A stretch of 64,000 nt of DNA from Geminisphaera colitermitum TAV2 (GCF_000171235.2 NZ_ABEA03000005.1:23167-87166); one strand, 5' to 3'; positions 50,045 through 59,522 are shown, numbered from the stretch's first letter. Notes: generated by a model not told the origin, from the sequence alone. Numbers and translations are program-made.

Positions 50045-53000
50045 TTATTGAAACGCTTGATCGTAGGCTTGGTAGCTGATGGCGAGCACGACGGGCATTT
50101 TTTGCGGATTGTTCCCTCCGATGACGGTGATGCCGATGATCTTGTCCTCGGGCGCGGGATTGCGCCATGTCATCACATAATAGGCGGTGGTCTCGCTTGT
50201 CTCGTCGGACGAAGCAAAGGCCAGCCGGGCTTCGGGCTTGTCGGCGATTGTGCCGTCGCGCAGGCGTCCGGTGTGATGGTCGTCGAGCACGGGGACTCGC
50301 ACGCGGCGTCCGCTTTGATACTGGATTTCGTAGTCCCACATGTGGGCGGCGGCGAACGGTCTGAAACGGCCACCCCAGAGGTGCAGGCTCGTGTGCAGAA
50401 AGGCGAGTTGCGTGGCGTTGACCGCCGGCACGGCGACCCGCACACTCCGCGCCCCTCCGGGAAAGGATTCAACCAAGGCACCTTCCGGGGTTTTGTTGGA
50501 TGTGTTGATACGAATGAGGTTGCGCCCGCCGGGGACGGACTGCGGGTCGAACAAGTCGAACGGCACGTCGGCCAGAACCTGACGGCCACGCGGCCAGTCG
50601 CCGCGCAGGAGCAGGCCGGCGTCCACGTTTACGCGGTCGGGTTGATTGGCGTTGTATTCGGTTTCGATGCCGGCGTTGAAGGCGGCGCGGAGGTCAAGGG
50701 TGTGCCAGCCTCCGGGTTCGGCGGTGACCGGCAGGGGATCGAAACGCAGACCGAGATTGGTCAGCAGGGCCGACGCGAAGCGTCCGGCTTCGTTGATTTT
50801 TTGCGTCTCGGCTTCCCAACGGCTCTGGTCGAGCACGATCTCGCCGGTTCCCCACGTGAGGGTTCCCCAGACGAGGTCAGGCGCGGTGGCCGGGCGCAGT
50901 CCCGATGTCTTCGGCGCGATGGCGATGGCGGGAAATTGGCGGGGATGGGGTTGCCCGGAGTCGCCAAACGCGATTGTCGCCAGACCGATGCCGCGGTTGA
51001 GAGGATGGTCGAGCAAGGCCACCGGCCCGGCCTTGCGGGAGTCGGAGTCGGCGGGTGCCAGTGGCAGGGAAACGAAGCGGGCAAGGCGGCGGATGCCTTC
51101 CGCATCGAGGCCGTGCAACACCAGGCGTCCACCGCCTCGAATCCAAGGATCGAGTTGCGCCCATGCCTCGTCGGTCAAGGGAACGGAGGCGGCGTCCCAG
51201 AGAAGCTGTCCGGCACCGGTGGCGGGTGTTGCGAGGGCGGCGGCGTCGAGCTTCGGGCCGACGGACGTCAGGCGTGCGCCGCGCGTGCTCAATGCCCGCG
51301 TCAGAAGACTTTGGGGCGTGGCAATCAATGCGGTGGGGCGTGGCGGCTCAGCGGTGTGACTGCGGAGATAACCGATCAAGCGTCCCAGCAATTCGCCCGC
51401 CATCGGCTCGACGGCGAGCGCGGTTTCGATGTCGGCCTGCGCAAGGAGATACATGCCGTCGCCGTGCAGCACTTCCGTGAGGGCGGAGACGGGATAATCG
51501 GCCAGCGAACGCTCGGCCACGCCGCCGCTGGTTTCCACGGACACACGCACCACGGTGTGGTCGGGCCTCCAGAAACGCAGCGCGCCTTCGGGCAGTCCGC
51601 GAGTGACAGGGTGACTCGCGGAGGTCGGATACAGGACGGTTAACGGCGCGGCGGAGAGACGGGCGTTGAAGGGAAGCCAGCCCGTGGCGTAGGTGCTTTG
51701 TTCCAGGACGAGCACCCGGCCGCCGGCGCGCACGAAACGTTCGAGCGGAGCGCCGAGTTTCCCTTGCTCGTCGGCGGAAAGTCCGGCGGGGAGAAGGAGC
51801 ACGCTTGCCGCTGGTTCGAGCGCGGCGAGTTTATCGGGTGAAGACAAAAACCCGGCTTCGGAAACAAAGCGGGCAAGCGCCGGTTTGTTGTCCTTGAAAA
51901 CTTTGTCATTGGAAGATGAATACACGAAGAGGCGGCGAGGCGCGGCGGCGGTCGCGAGCGCGGCACCCGCGTTCCGGGGGAAGACGCGAAGGGTGCGTTC
52001 GAGCGCGGGCGCGGCGGGCCGGTTGTCGGTGGCGTCGGCGAGTTCCATCGTGAGCGCGAGAGCGACGGGGCCGTTGCCGGGAGAGAGGTTGAGCGAGGCG
52101 AGGTCGAGAGCAACGGGGATGCGTGTGGAGCGGCCTTGCCCGGCGGCGGCAGGCTGGCGGCGGCGCAGGAGTTCACGGCCTGAAACGGGGTCGCGGAGCA
52201 CGAGGGTGAACTCGCCGCGGAAGTCGGTCAGGCGGTCGTTGGACAGGAGAAGTTCGTAGCGGGTGGTCTCGTCGGCGAACCAGTTTTCGGTCCAGGGAAA
52301 AAGAGTGAAAGCGACCGGGGCAAAACCACGTCGGGCGATTTCGAGATCACGCTCGGTGTCGATGACACGGCGTTGCCGGGTTCCCTCAATCACGGTGAGG
52401 ATGGGCTGGCCGAAGAGGAGCAAGTCTTGCTCGCGGTAGAGGATGCTCAGTTCGGAATACCAGCGTCCGTGCGCGGCGCGCACCTCGGCGGGCGTCATGC
52501 GGAAGTAGTCCGGGCCGACCAAGGGGGCGACGTTGATGGGACGCAACTGGTGTTCGCCGACCATGAGGGGGCGCGAACGGTCCCAAGGTTTGAGGTGGCC
52601 GGCAACGTTGGCCGTGGGGGAGAGCGCGGGGTTGTCGGGCCAGCGCAGGACGTGGGGCCAGTTTCGGCTGAGCCCGCCGTCGGCGTAGTGGACGTTGAGG
52701 GCGTCTTCGTTTCCGTCGGTGTCGCCGTAGGCGCTGTGGATGACGGGACGACTGGGGTCGAGGCGTTTGATCGTTTCGCGCGCACTCACCAAAAACTTGG
52801 TGGCGACGGGGTTGCGTGGGATTTTCCAGTGCTGGAATTCGTTGGAGCTGGACCACATGACGACGCTGGGGTGGTTGCGATCGCGTCGGACGAGACGGCG
52901 GATGTGTTCAAGGGACTGTTCGGTGTCGGGGCGGTGGAAGAGCGCGGTTTCGTCAATGATGAGGAAGCCTTGGCGGTCGGCGGCTTCGAGAAAAACTTTC

Positions 53001-54838
53001 GGGTAAGGCTGTCCGTGGAGACGCACGGAGTTGAGTCCAACTTGTTTGGCGGTCCGCCAAAGTTCGTCGGGGGAAAGCATTTTGCCTTGGGAGTTTTGGG
53101 CAAAAAAGAATTCCCCGATGTGTCCCCAGCGGCTGTAGAGGCGAATTTTTTTGCCGTTGAGGTACATGCCGGGACCGTCGAGCCAGACTTCGCGGAAGCC
53201 GAAGTTCACAGCCACACGGTCCGGGGACTCGCCCGAGCGGGGATCAACCACCGCGAGCACGAAGCGGTAAAGGTGCGGATTTTCGGGCGACCAGAGTGTG
53301 GCGTCAGCCCAAGGAATTTCCCAGCGGTAGGAGGCTCCTTCGGTCCGTGCGTTGGCGGGGACTTTGCTTTCCTTCAGCAAAGTTTCGCCGTCAAAGATGC
53401 GCCATGCGAGGCGCGCGCCAGGGGCCGGACGCGAAAGGGTGGCTTCAACCGCGAGCACGCCGCGCCTCACCGATGGATTTACAAATACGTCGTCGATGCG
53501 CAGGGCGGGGCGGGCCTCAATGTGGCAGGGACCGGCAATGCCGATGCTGGCGCGGTGCATGGCTCCGATGGGCCAGCCTTGGCGGAAGGCTTCCTGCGCG
53601 TGGCCGACGAGGAGGGCAATTTCGTTGGGTGCGTCGAGCTTGACGACGTCGGTGATGTCGAAAGTGAAGGGGAGAAAACCGTCGGCGTTTTCACCGACGA
53701 GTTTTCCGTTGACGAAGACTTTTGTGGTGAAAGCCACGGCGTCGAAGTGCAGGAGGGCGCGTTTCCCGCGGAAGGTGTCGGAGGGGATTGTGATGTTGCG
53801 GCGATACCAGACGTGAGTGATGAGGTCGCGGTCCACGCCGCGCCAGTCGATGCGGTAGTCGCGCCAGGAGCGGGCACGCGAGCGTTCGTTGATTTTGACA
53901 GTCTGCCAATCGGCCTCAGACGGACGGGCGGGCGTGGCGGTGGATTTCGCGGAGGGGGGGGGGGAGGGAGGGACAAAGGCGAAGCCCCATTCGCCGAGCA
54001 GAGAGACGCGGGGATACGAGACTGTTGTTGGCGCGGCTTCCTCGTCGCTGGTGTATTCGTTTTTCAACAACGCCTTGATTTCGTCGGGGGACAGCGCGCG
54101 GGAATCGACAATCACCTCGTCGATCGCGCCGCGAAAGCCCGGACCTTTGCCTGCGTGGGAACCTGCCTGCCAGGAGCTGAGCATCCAGGGTTTGGCGGTG
54201 GCGGCGGCGTCAGTCCAGGTGTTGGGACGGTTGCCGCGCACGTCGGCTTTGGCGGGTTCGCCGTTGAGGAAGAGGCGCACGCCTTTGCCATCCTGCACCA
54301 GCGTGACAAGCGTCCATTTTCCGGCGGGCACGCTGCCTTCGGCGGAGGAGCCGTTCCATGCGAAGGGGCGGGGTTCGCCACTCCAGCGACTCACAAAGCG
54401 GACGCGCTGGCGCTCGGCGTCGTAGTCGAGGGAGAGGCGGTTGTTGGCGTGGTGGGCGCCGCCCGCGCTGCGGGCCCAGAGGAGGCCGCTGGCGGGCGCA
54501 CTGTCGGGCTTGGGCTCGTCGGGTTTCACCCAGAGGCTGATGGTGCCGGTTGGCGTGGGTTGCCCGGTGGCGCGGAGGGTCAGACGGCTGTCCTCGCCGG
54601 TGAATTGCGCGGCGCGCCCGAACCGGCCTTCCACGAGGCGGACGTTTTGCAGCGTGACGGGTTGGGCGGAGACGCGGTCAATGACGGCGTCGGCTTTGCT
54701 GTCATCGAAGGACAATACCAGTTCGGGCGCGGCGGGGAGGAGAATCGGTGTCAGGAGCAGGAGGGCGAAATGACTGAATTTCCGGCTAAAAGGTCTGAGG
54801 ATTCTGGCAGTAGTTAAATTTTGGATTTTCGATGTCAT
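50045..54838 (-). CDS. Very large LamG-GH2 hydrolase
   Basis: 1597 residues with an N-terminal signal-like segment (SHFALLLLTPILLPAAPELV). LamG module (about 35-250: VEGRFGRAAQFTGEDSRLTL, FRGAIDEVIVDSRALSPDEI). GH2 sugar-binding domain (about 290-450), Ig-like domain and TIM-barrel (about 570-860), with acid/base Glu in PSVVMWSSSNEFQHW and a nucleophile candidate in RPLMVGEHQLRPI. Long C-terminal regions (about 900-1590) resemble glutamine-amidotransferase-like and beta-sandwich domains (VLVLEQSTYATG, GGRLVLHGLDAEGIRRLARF). Secreted, probably debranching side chains. A G11 tract at 53954 lies in a Pro-rich linker. The exact sugar specificity cannot be told. Confidence 0.88.
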   Translation of the reverse strand: MTSKIQNLTTARILRPFSRKFSHFALLLLTPILLPAAPELVLSFDDSKADAVIDRVSAQPVTLQNVRLVEGRFGRAAQFTGEDSRLTLRATGQPTPTGTISLWVKPDEPKPDSAPASGLLWARSAGGAHHANNRLSLDYDAERQRVRFVSRWSGEPRPFAWNGSSAEGSVPAGKWTLVTLVQDGKGVRLFLNGEPAKADVRGNRPNTWTDAAATAKPWMLSSWQAGSHAGKGPGFRGAIDEVIVDSRALSPDEIKALLKNEYTSDEEAAPTTVSYPRVSLLGEWGFAFVPPSPPPSAKSTATPARPSEADWQTVKINERSRARSWRDYRIDWRGVDRDLITHVWYRRNITIPSDTFRGKRALLHFDAVAFTTKVFVNGKLVGENADGFLPFTFDITDVVKLDAPNEIALLVGHAQEAFRQGWPIGAMHRASIGIAGPCHIEARPALRIDDVFVNPSVRRGVLAVEATLSRPAPGARLAWRIFDGETLLKESKVPANARTEGASYRWEIPWADATLWSPENPHLYRFVLAVVDPRSGESPDRVAVNFGFREVWLDGPGMYLNGKKIRLYSRWGHIGEFFFAQNSQGKMLSPDELWRTAKQVGLNSVRLHGQPYPKVFLEAADRQGFLIIDETALFHRPDTEQSLEHIRRLVRRDRNHPSVVMWSSSNEFQHWKIPRNPVATKFLVSARETIKRLDPSRPVIHSAYGDTDGNEDALNVHYADGGLSRNWPHVLRWPDNPALSPTANVAGHLKPWDRSRPLMVGEHQLRPINVAPLVGPDYFRMTPAEVRAAHGRWYSELSILYREQDLLLFGQPILTVIEGTRQRRVIDTERDLEIARRGFAPVAFTLFPWTENWFADETTRYELLLSNDRLTDFRGEFTLVLRDPVSGRELLRRRQPAAAGQGRSTRIPVALDLASLNLSPGNGPVALALTMELADATDNRPAAPALERTLRVFPRNAGAALATAAAPRRLFVYSSSNDKVFKDNKPALARFVSEAGFLSSPDKLAALEPAASVLLLPAGLSADEQGKLGAPLERFVRAGGRVLVLEQSTYATGWLPFNARLSAAPLTVLYPTSASHPVTRGLPEGALRFWRPDHTVVRVSVETSGGVAERSLADYPVSALTEVLHGDGMYLLAQADIETALAVEPMAGELLGRLIGYLRSHTAEPPRPTALIATPQSLLTRALSTRGARLTSVGPKLDAAALATPATGAGQLLWDAASVPLTDEAWAQLDPWIRGGGRLVLHGLDAEGIRRLARFVSLPLAPADSDSRKAGPVALLDHPLNRGIGLATIAFGDSGQPHPRQFPAIAIAPKTSGLRPATAPDLVWGTLTWGTGEIVLDQSRWEAETQKINEAGRFASALLTNLGLRFDPLPVTAEPGGWHTLDLRAAFNAGIETEYNANQPDRVNVDAGLLLRGDWPRGRQVLADVPFDLFDPQSVPGGRNLIRINTSNKTPEGALVESFPGGARSVRVAVPAVNATQLAFLHTSLHLWGGRFRPFAAAHMWDYEIQYQSGRRVRVPVLDDHHTGRLRDGTIADKPEARLAFASSDETSETTAYYVMTWRNPAPEDKIIGITVIGGNNPQKMPVVLAISYQAYDQAFQ

Positions 54839-54884
54839 TTTCAGATAAAAATCGGGCGTTGGTCTGGTGAGAGGTTGTTGGTCC

Positions 54885-54896
54885 GGGGGGGGGGGG
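54885..54896. repeat. G12 homopolymer before the 1597-residue GH2 gene
   Basis: Twelve G residues in the 69-bp spacer between this gene's start and the upstream pseudopilin stop. Confidence 0.8.
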
Positions 54897-54907
54897 AGGG
54901 GGAGGGA

Positions 54908-55645
54908 TCAGGGCAGGGTGAAGTTGTTGGCCCAGTTGAGTGATTCGCGGGGCACGGTGGCGACGTGTCCGTCAACGAAGAGGACAGGCGTTTTGCCGTC
55001 GTTCTTTGGCGCGGCCATGCAGTTGTAGGCTGTCCACTTTCCGTCGCCGCCACCGCCGCTGGTGACGGCGTTTCCCTGCACAACGGCGGCGGCAAGAACC
55101 GATGTGCTGGGTTTGCTAACCGCGCTGAAATAAACGTATTTGGCGATCGTGAGTCCTGAATTGAGTCCGTAGCCGGGAATGGAGTCCTCGTCATTGCCGT
55201 CGGTGCTGACGTTGATCTCTCCTGCGATGCGTGGACGCCAGAAGATGCTGGCTTTCAGTGCGGCGTTGGTGACTTTGGCGGGATTCACGCCGATGTGGTA
55301 GCCCCAGAGGTAGGAGCGCCACAGGGGGGCGTCGGCATTTCGCGGGTAATGAAGAGGCGGCACCTGATCCTTGTTTTCCTGGCCCCACGTCTGGGCGATC
55401 ACGCCAATCTGGCGCAAATTCGAGATGCTTTTGGCCGCCACCGCCGTCTTTCGCACGGAGGACAATGTCGCCAACAGAATAGCTGACAAAACTCCGATGA
55501 TCGCGATCACGGTCAGCAGTTCGACCAGGGTGAAGCCAAGGTGAAAACAAGGGCACCGTGCGGAGCCGGACAACAGGCGTAGTTGTTTTTTGGATTCTAA
55601 TTGGAGTCGGGGGCGGCTGGATGTTTCGGGATCGGGGGTGCTCAT
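54908..55645 (-). CDS. Pseudopilin-like protein
   Basis: 245 residues. A long basic leader precedes the motif HLGFTLVELLTVIAIIGVLS (cleaved before F). The helix continues SAILLATLSSVRKTAVAAKS. The globular part has ISNLRQIGVIAQTWGQENKD, QVPPLHYPRNADAPLWRSYL and the family end APKNDGKTPVLFVDGHVATV. It is a paralogue of the protein at 49306 and of the pilin leader at 47952. It lies between the GH115 and GH2 genes, supporting a link between pseudopilus-like structures and polysaccharide attack. Confidence 0.88.
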   Translation of the reverse strand: MSTPDPETSSRPRLQLESKKQLRLLSGSARCPCFHLGFTLVELLTVIAIIGVLSAILLATLSSVRKTAVAAKSISNLRQIGVIAQTWGQENKDQVPPLHYPRNADAPLWRSYLWGYHIGVNPAKVTNAALKASIFWRPRIAGEINVSTDGNDEDSIPGYGLNSGLTIAKYVYFSAVSKPSTSVLAAAVVQGNAVTSGGGGDGKWTAYNCMAAPKNDGKTPVLFVDGHVATVPRESLNWANNFTLP

Positions 55646-55680
55646 GGGATTTTGTCCAGTTTGGATTTTGATTTTATCGA

Positions 55681-57606
55681 TCAGGCAGGGAGGGCGGCAA
55701 AGGCGAGAGATTCGATGCGGGAGAGAAGGTGGGCGAGGGCCATTTTGGTGTCGCCGCGATACCAGCCGCGCCAGCGTCCGGTTTCGCCGGTGTGGTATCC
55801 GTCGAGCGCGAAACGGAGTCCGGCGGCGGCTGCGGCGAGGTTGGGCTCGGTTGGTTGGAGAAGAGCGGCGAGCGCACGGTAGAGGCCGAGGAGGATTGTC
55901 GTCTGGGCAACGAGGTTGGCTTGGAAAAACGAACGGTGGCGCGGAGCGATCCGTGGCGCATGGGCGCGGAGTTCGTCGAGGAGGGCGGCGAGAGCTTGCC
56001 CGGCGGTATCCAAAAACGCAGGAAAGCCGGGTGGGAGAATCTCGGGGCGCGCAGCGTTACCCGTCGCGAGGGCATGGACTTCGTTGAAAATGAAGCGGCG
56101 GGCGGCGCCGTCATAGAGGCGGAAACCGGGCGAAATCTCCGGGATTGCGTCGAGAAGTTTCTGGTGCAGGGGGGCGAGGCCGGCCGGGGACCAGCGGGCG
56201 AGGAAGGCGGCGTCAGTGAGCAGAGCGGCGGATGGCGAGGGTTGGGCGACCTGCTCCATGAAACACTGCGCGGCCATGACGTGCTCGCGGAGGTTGGAGA
56301 CGTTGAGGAGGGCGTAGCGGGTGTCGCCACGGTCGGTAAGCTGGCGGATGATGCGGTCGATTTTTGAGGGGGGGGGGCCTTGCACGAGATGGGGACCGAA
56401 GAGCCAGACGGCGGCGTGGTAATAAACGCCGCAGGGGTTTTGCGGGTCGCGGGGCAGGACGTTGAAATCGTCCTGGAGTTCTTGCGTGAGGTGGTGGTCG
56501 GCAAAGACACAGGTGACGCCGGACGGGATGCGTAGTTGTCCGCTAGATACGAGTTCGGCGCCTTCAAGCCAGAGGGTGAGGGTGGCGCGGGGCGCGGGGC
56601 GGGGATCAGTCTCGCGGATGATGGCAAGCTGGTCGGCGAGGGCGGCGGCGATGAATTCACCGGCGCGGGCTTGGGCGGCGGGGTCGTGATTCCAGAGGGG
56701 GCGGTCGCCGCGTCCGCGAAGGCCGATCTGCCAGATGATACGGTCGCCGGCGATGTCGTGCCAGAGGCGGGCATGGTCGCGCCAGCAGGCGCGCATCACG
56801 CCGGGGGCTTCGCGGTAGGAGAAGGGGGCGCCGGTGTAGTTGTTTTTTGAACACCAGGTCTCGTAGGCGAAATGGGAGACGCCGAGGGGTTCGACGTGGT
56901 GCTGCGAGACGTAAAGGCCGCGGCGGATGGCGGCGCGGATGAGGTCGGCTTCGGGCGGGTTGGTGAGGTCGTTGAAGGAGGCAGGGATGATGAGGTTGCC
57001 GCGCAGGCGGAGGAGCGCCTCGAAAACCATCGCCATGACTTCGGGTGCGGCGATGGGAGTGTAGTATTGAAGGAGGCGGGTTTCGTAGTTGCCCTCGCCG
57101 TCAATGGAACGTCCTTCAAATTCGGCGCGGCGTGGCCAGTCGCGGAAGCGTTGGCGGCCGGGTTCGAGCGGCCGGTCGGGCCAGGTGGAGAGGAGGTCTT
57201 CGTCGTTGATGAACCAGCCGCGGTAGCGGAAGAGGGGGGGGGGGGAAGTGATGGTTCGCGGGGCGGTGGCGAGGCGGGCGCGGAGTTCTTCCGGTGTGAG
57301 CGGAGCGGGTTCGATGTCTTTCCAGAACCAGAGGGGATCGACGCCGAGGAAGCGGTGCGAAAATTCGTAGATGCCGTAAATGGCACCGAGTTCGTCCGCG
57401 CCGCTGATGGCAATGGTAGCGGGGAGGGGGGGGGGGGGAGGGAGTTCGATGCGGAAGGTTTCGGGAGGGAGCGAGGGGTCGAGCGTGACGCGGATATGAA
57501 GAGGGTGTGTGTCGCGCCAGTCGGGAGGCAAAATTTTGGCGAAATCGCGGTGAAGGTCGTCGAGGGCGGCGGCGAGGCCGGGCGATTGCGTGTTGTTTGT
57601 ATTCAC
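55681..57606 (-). CDS. GH115-family alpha-glucuronidase-like protein
   Basis: 641 residues from GTG 57606; the frame is open to 57729, but that would overlap the upstream gene by 95 bp. Motifs of GH115: ATIAISGADELGAIYGIYEF, FLGVDPLWFWKDIEPAPLTP, FRYRGWFINDEDLLSTWPDR, VMAMVFEALLRLRGNLIIPA and HHVEPLGVSHFAYE. It would cut methylglucuronic acid side chains from xylan. It lacks a recognisable signal peptide and the family's C-terminal domain, so it is shorter than usual (about 800-900). Three poly-G tracts (57426, 57234 and 56368) code for Pro runs at loops. It is the main pointer to glucuronoxylan. Confidence 0.8.
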   Translation of the reverse strand: MNTNNTQSPGLAAALDDLHRDFAKILPPDWRDTHPLHIRVTLDPSLPPETFRIELPPPPPLPATIAISGADELGAIYGIYEFSHRFLGVDPLWFWKDIEPAPLTPEELRARLATAPRTITSPPPLFRYRGWFINDEDLLSTWPDRPLEPGRQRFRDWPRRAEFEGRSIDGEGNYETRLLQYYTPIAAPEVMAMVFEALLRLRGNLIIPASFNDLTNPPEADLIRAAIRRGLYVSQHHVEPLGVSHFAYETWCSKNNYTGAPFSYREAPGVMRACWRDHARLWHDIAGDRIIWQIGLRGRGDRPLWNHDPAAQARAGEFIAAALADQLAIIRETDPRPAPRATLTLWLEGAELVSSGQLRIPSGVTCVFADHHLTQELQDDFNVLPRDPQNPCGVYYHAAVWLFGPHLVQGPPPSKIDRIIRQLTDRGDTRYALLNVSNLREHVMAAQCFMEQVAQPSPSAALLTDAAFLARWSPAGLAPLHQKLLDAIPEISPGFRLYDGAARRFIFNEVHALATGNAARPEILPPGFPAFLDTAGQALAALLDELRAHAPRIAPRHRSFFQANLVAQTTILLGLYRALAALLQPTEPNLAAAAAGLRFALDGYHTGETGRWRGWYRGDTKMALAHLLSRIESLAFAALPA

Positions 57607-57634
57607 TATTGAGGAATGGTTGTCGTCATTTTCA

Positions 57635-58519
57635 TCAGCGAATGGTTGCGATGGAGCCTGAAATCGAGAACTCGCCGAGCGCCCAATAAAAGACGGTCGA
57701 CCGGTCGGCGTCATTGACGGCACCGACAAAATAGATTCCCGCCGCCGTCACGTTTTTGAGCGAGCGCGGCTCGAACCGCGCCTGATGCGGATCGAAGAAG
57801 AGGTCTGCGGCGGGGTCGTAGCGAGCCCACCGGGTGTTCCCGACGAACTCCCTGCCGCCGATGGAAACGGGAATTCCGTTGGGCGGATAATCGAAGGTGG
57901 TCGAGGAGATGTAGTAATGCTCGCCGAGTTTGACGATCCAGCGACCGGAACAGGGCATTCCGCCCCAGCGGGACACCGCAGCCTTGAGTTCGTCGATTGA
58001 GACGGGACCGGAGGTGAAGCCTTCGTTGAAGTCCTCCTGCCTGAAGACGATCGCACCGACGAAACGCACGGTGGAGCCGCGCCAGTCTTGCCCCGCGCGG
58101 CTGGCGGACAGGACAATCGCGTTGAGATAACGGACCGGCGAATTGCGATTATCGCCAAACCGGGTGGAGCGTCCGACGTGTTCCCGCAACGAGTCCGCCG
58201 TCAGCGTGGTGCTGGTGATCTTGTATCCGCCGTAAAACGCGGGACCGGTGTAGTCAGACGCGGGGCTGAGTGGGACGGTGTCGCTGAAGGCGTTGAGATA
58301 AACGTAGGGGTCGCCTGCGGTTCCCATGCCAGAACTGATCACGGTGCGGGCCAGCGGTGTGTTTCCCGACACATATCCGTCTCGGGCGGCGACGGTCGCG
58401 CGCCATCCTGAGAATCCGAAGTTGAAAACGACGTCGGAGGCCAGCAGCGACAGTGGTGTCGCCGCAAGGAACAGGCCAGCGATACGGACCAAGGAAGGGA
58501 CTCTCGGTTGGCGCATCAT
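57635..58519 (-). CDS. Secreted protein, paralogue of the next PEP-CTERM protein
   Basis: 294 residues. Signal peptide RIAGLFLAATPLSLLASD. The body parallels the next gene: GDPYVYLNAFSDTVPLSPAS versus GDPYVYSIPFSTAPLVTSTN; YTGPAFYGGYKITSTTLTAD versus YHGPAFYGGFRISSTNRDVT; RWIVKLGEHYYISSTTF versus RWVVKVGDNYYVSNSTF. It ends FSISGSIATIR with no PEP-CTERM tail, so it may be freely released. The fold is unknown; both are probably beta-sandwich carbohydrate-binding proteins (inference). Confidence 0.75.
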   Translation of the reverse strand: MMRQPRVPSLVRIAGLFLAATPLSLLASDVVFNFGFSGWRATVAARDGYVSGNTPLARTVISSGMGTAGDPYVYLNAFSDTVPLSPASDYTGPAFYGGYKITSTTLTADSLREHVGRSTRFGDNRNSPVRYLNAIVLSASRAGQDWRGSTVRFVGAIVFRQEDFNEGFTSGPVSIDELKAAVSRWGGMPCSGRWIVKLGEHYYISSTTFDYPPNGIPVSIGGREFVGNTRWARYDPAADLFFDPHQARFEPRSLKNVTAAGIYFVGAVNDADRSTVFYWALGEFSISGSIATIR

Positions 58520-58568
58520 GTTTCAGGGAAGCATCGGGCCACGGAGGATTTCGAACCGTGGCAAGGAG

Positions 58569-59441
58569 CTATCGCCGGGTTGCCGGGGAACGGAGAATGC
58601 GCCGCAAGGCCGGCACACCGAGGGCGAGCAGGCCGAGCAGCAGGGCCAAGGTGGAGGGTTCGGGGATGAAGGCTCCAGTGACTTCCAGCTTGGTGAAGGT
58701 AAAGGCAAATCCAGCGCTGGCTGTGGCAGTAAGGGTCTCGGTGCGCTGAAATTGAACGCCGATGGCGGTTACATTCGCCAGAGAGAGGCTGGTAAACGAA
58801 GCGTCTGCCGCGGAAAACGCGAGGTCGGTCGCCGGATTGTAAAGCGCCCAAGTGACCCCACTCAAGCTTCCGCTCGAACGGTCTCCTATGCTGTTGGGAA
58901 TGAAAAAAGTGCTATTCGACACGTAATAGTTGTCGCCGACTTTGACCACCCAGCGTGCAGCCGTGTTGGTTACGGCGGAGCCAAAATCTGTGACACTTAT
59001 GTTGAACCCGTCAACGGAGGCAGGCCGCTCCAAATCGAACATCAGCACTCCCTGCGCACTGATCGGATCGCTGGCCCAATTCGGCGACCCCGTGAGTCGA
59101 TTAACTGTGATGAAAGGACCATCATAGCTGGTGGAAACGTTATTACGAAGATACGCGCTCACGGTCACGTCCCGATTCGTGCTTGATATGCGAAAGCCAC
59201 CGTAAAACGCGGGACCGTGATAATTGGTGGAGGTGACGAGCGGGGCGGTGCTGAAAGGGATGGAGTAAACATAGGGATCACCTTCCTCCCTGTTGTCCAG
59301 CGTGGCCGAACGGTTAAAATCGTAATTGGAACCAACGTATATGGCCGAGTTGAACAAAAACACGGTGTCTGCGAACACCGGTGCGGAACCAAGGGCCAAG
59401 CAGGCCAGGAGGAGTGAGGAACGATGCAGGTTGATTTTCAT
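58569..59441 (-). CDS. PEP-CTERM protein, first gene of glycan locus B
   Basis: 290 residues. Signal peptide SSLLLACLALGSAPVFAD; body with GDPYVYSIPF, YHGPAFYGGF and RWVVKVGDNYYVSNST shared with the downstream paralogue. PEP-CTERM tail: IPEPSTLALLLGLLALGVPA then LRRILRSPATRR. Exported and surface-sorted. The 18-bp operator-like site at 59505 lies 64 bp before the start, so this is probably the head of the transcript that runs to the GH2 genes. Confidence 0.85.
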   Translation of the reverse strand: MKINLHRSSLLLACLALGSAPVFADTVFLFNSAIYVGSNYDFNRSATLDNREEGDPYVYSIPFSTAPLVTSTNYHGPAFYGGFRISSTNRDVTVSAYLRNNVSTSYDGPFITVNRLTGSPNWASDPISAQGVLMFDLERPASVDGFNISVTDFGSAVTNTAARWVVKVGDNYYVSNSTFFIPNSIGDRSSGSLSGVTWALYNPATDLAFSAADASFTSLSLANVTAIGVQFQRTETLTATASAGFAFTFTKLEVTGAFIPEPSTLALLLGLLALGVPALRRILRSPATRR

Positions 59442-59504
59442 GGGATGGGAGGGTTTCTAAAAAAAAACGGTGTAACTTGAGGAAGGAGGTGTAAATGGCT
59501 TTGG

Positions 59505-59522
59505 AGTTAAACCTGTTTAACT
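59505..59522. promoter_or_regulatory. Operator-like palindrome, site 1 of glycan locus B
   Basis: AGTTAAACCTGTTTAACT, arms of 8 bp around a CT centre. It matches the site at 45762 at 15 of 18 positions. It lies 64 bp upstream of the first gene of the locus. Confidence 0.6.

Noticed and set aside
52373..54817. 814-codon plus-strand frame opposite the large GH2 gene
   Set aside because: Low-complexity Gly/Val/Phe content and no start signals; it is the antisense of a GC-rich gene.
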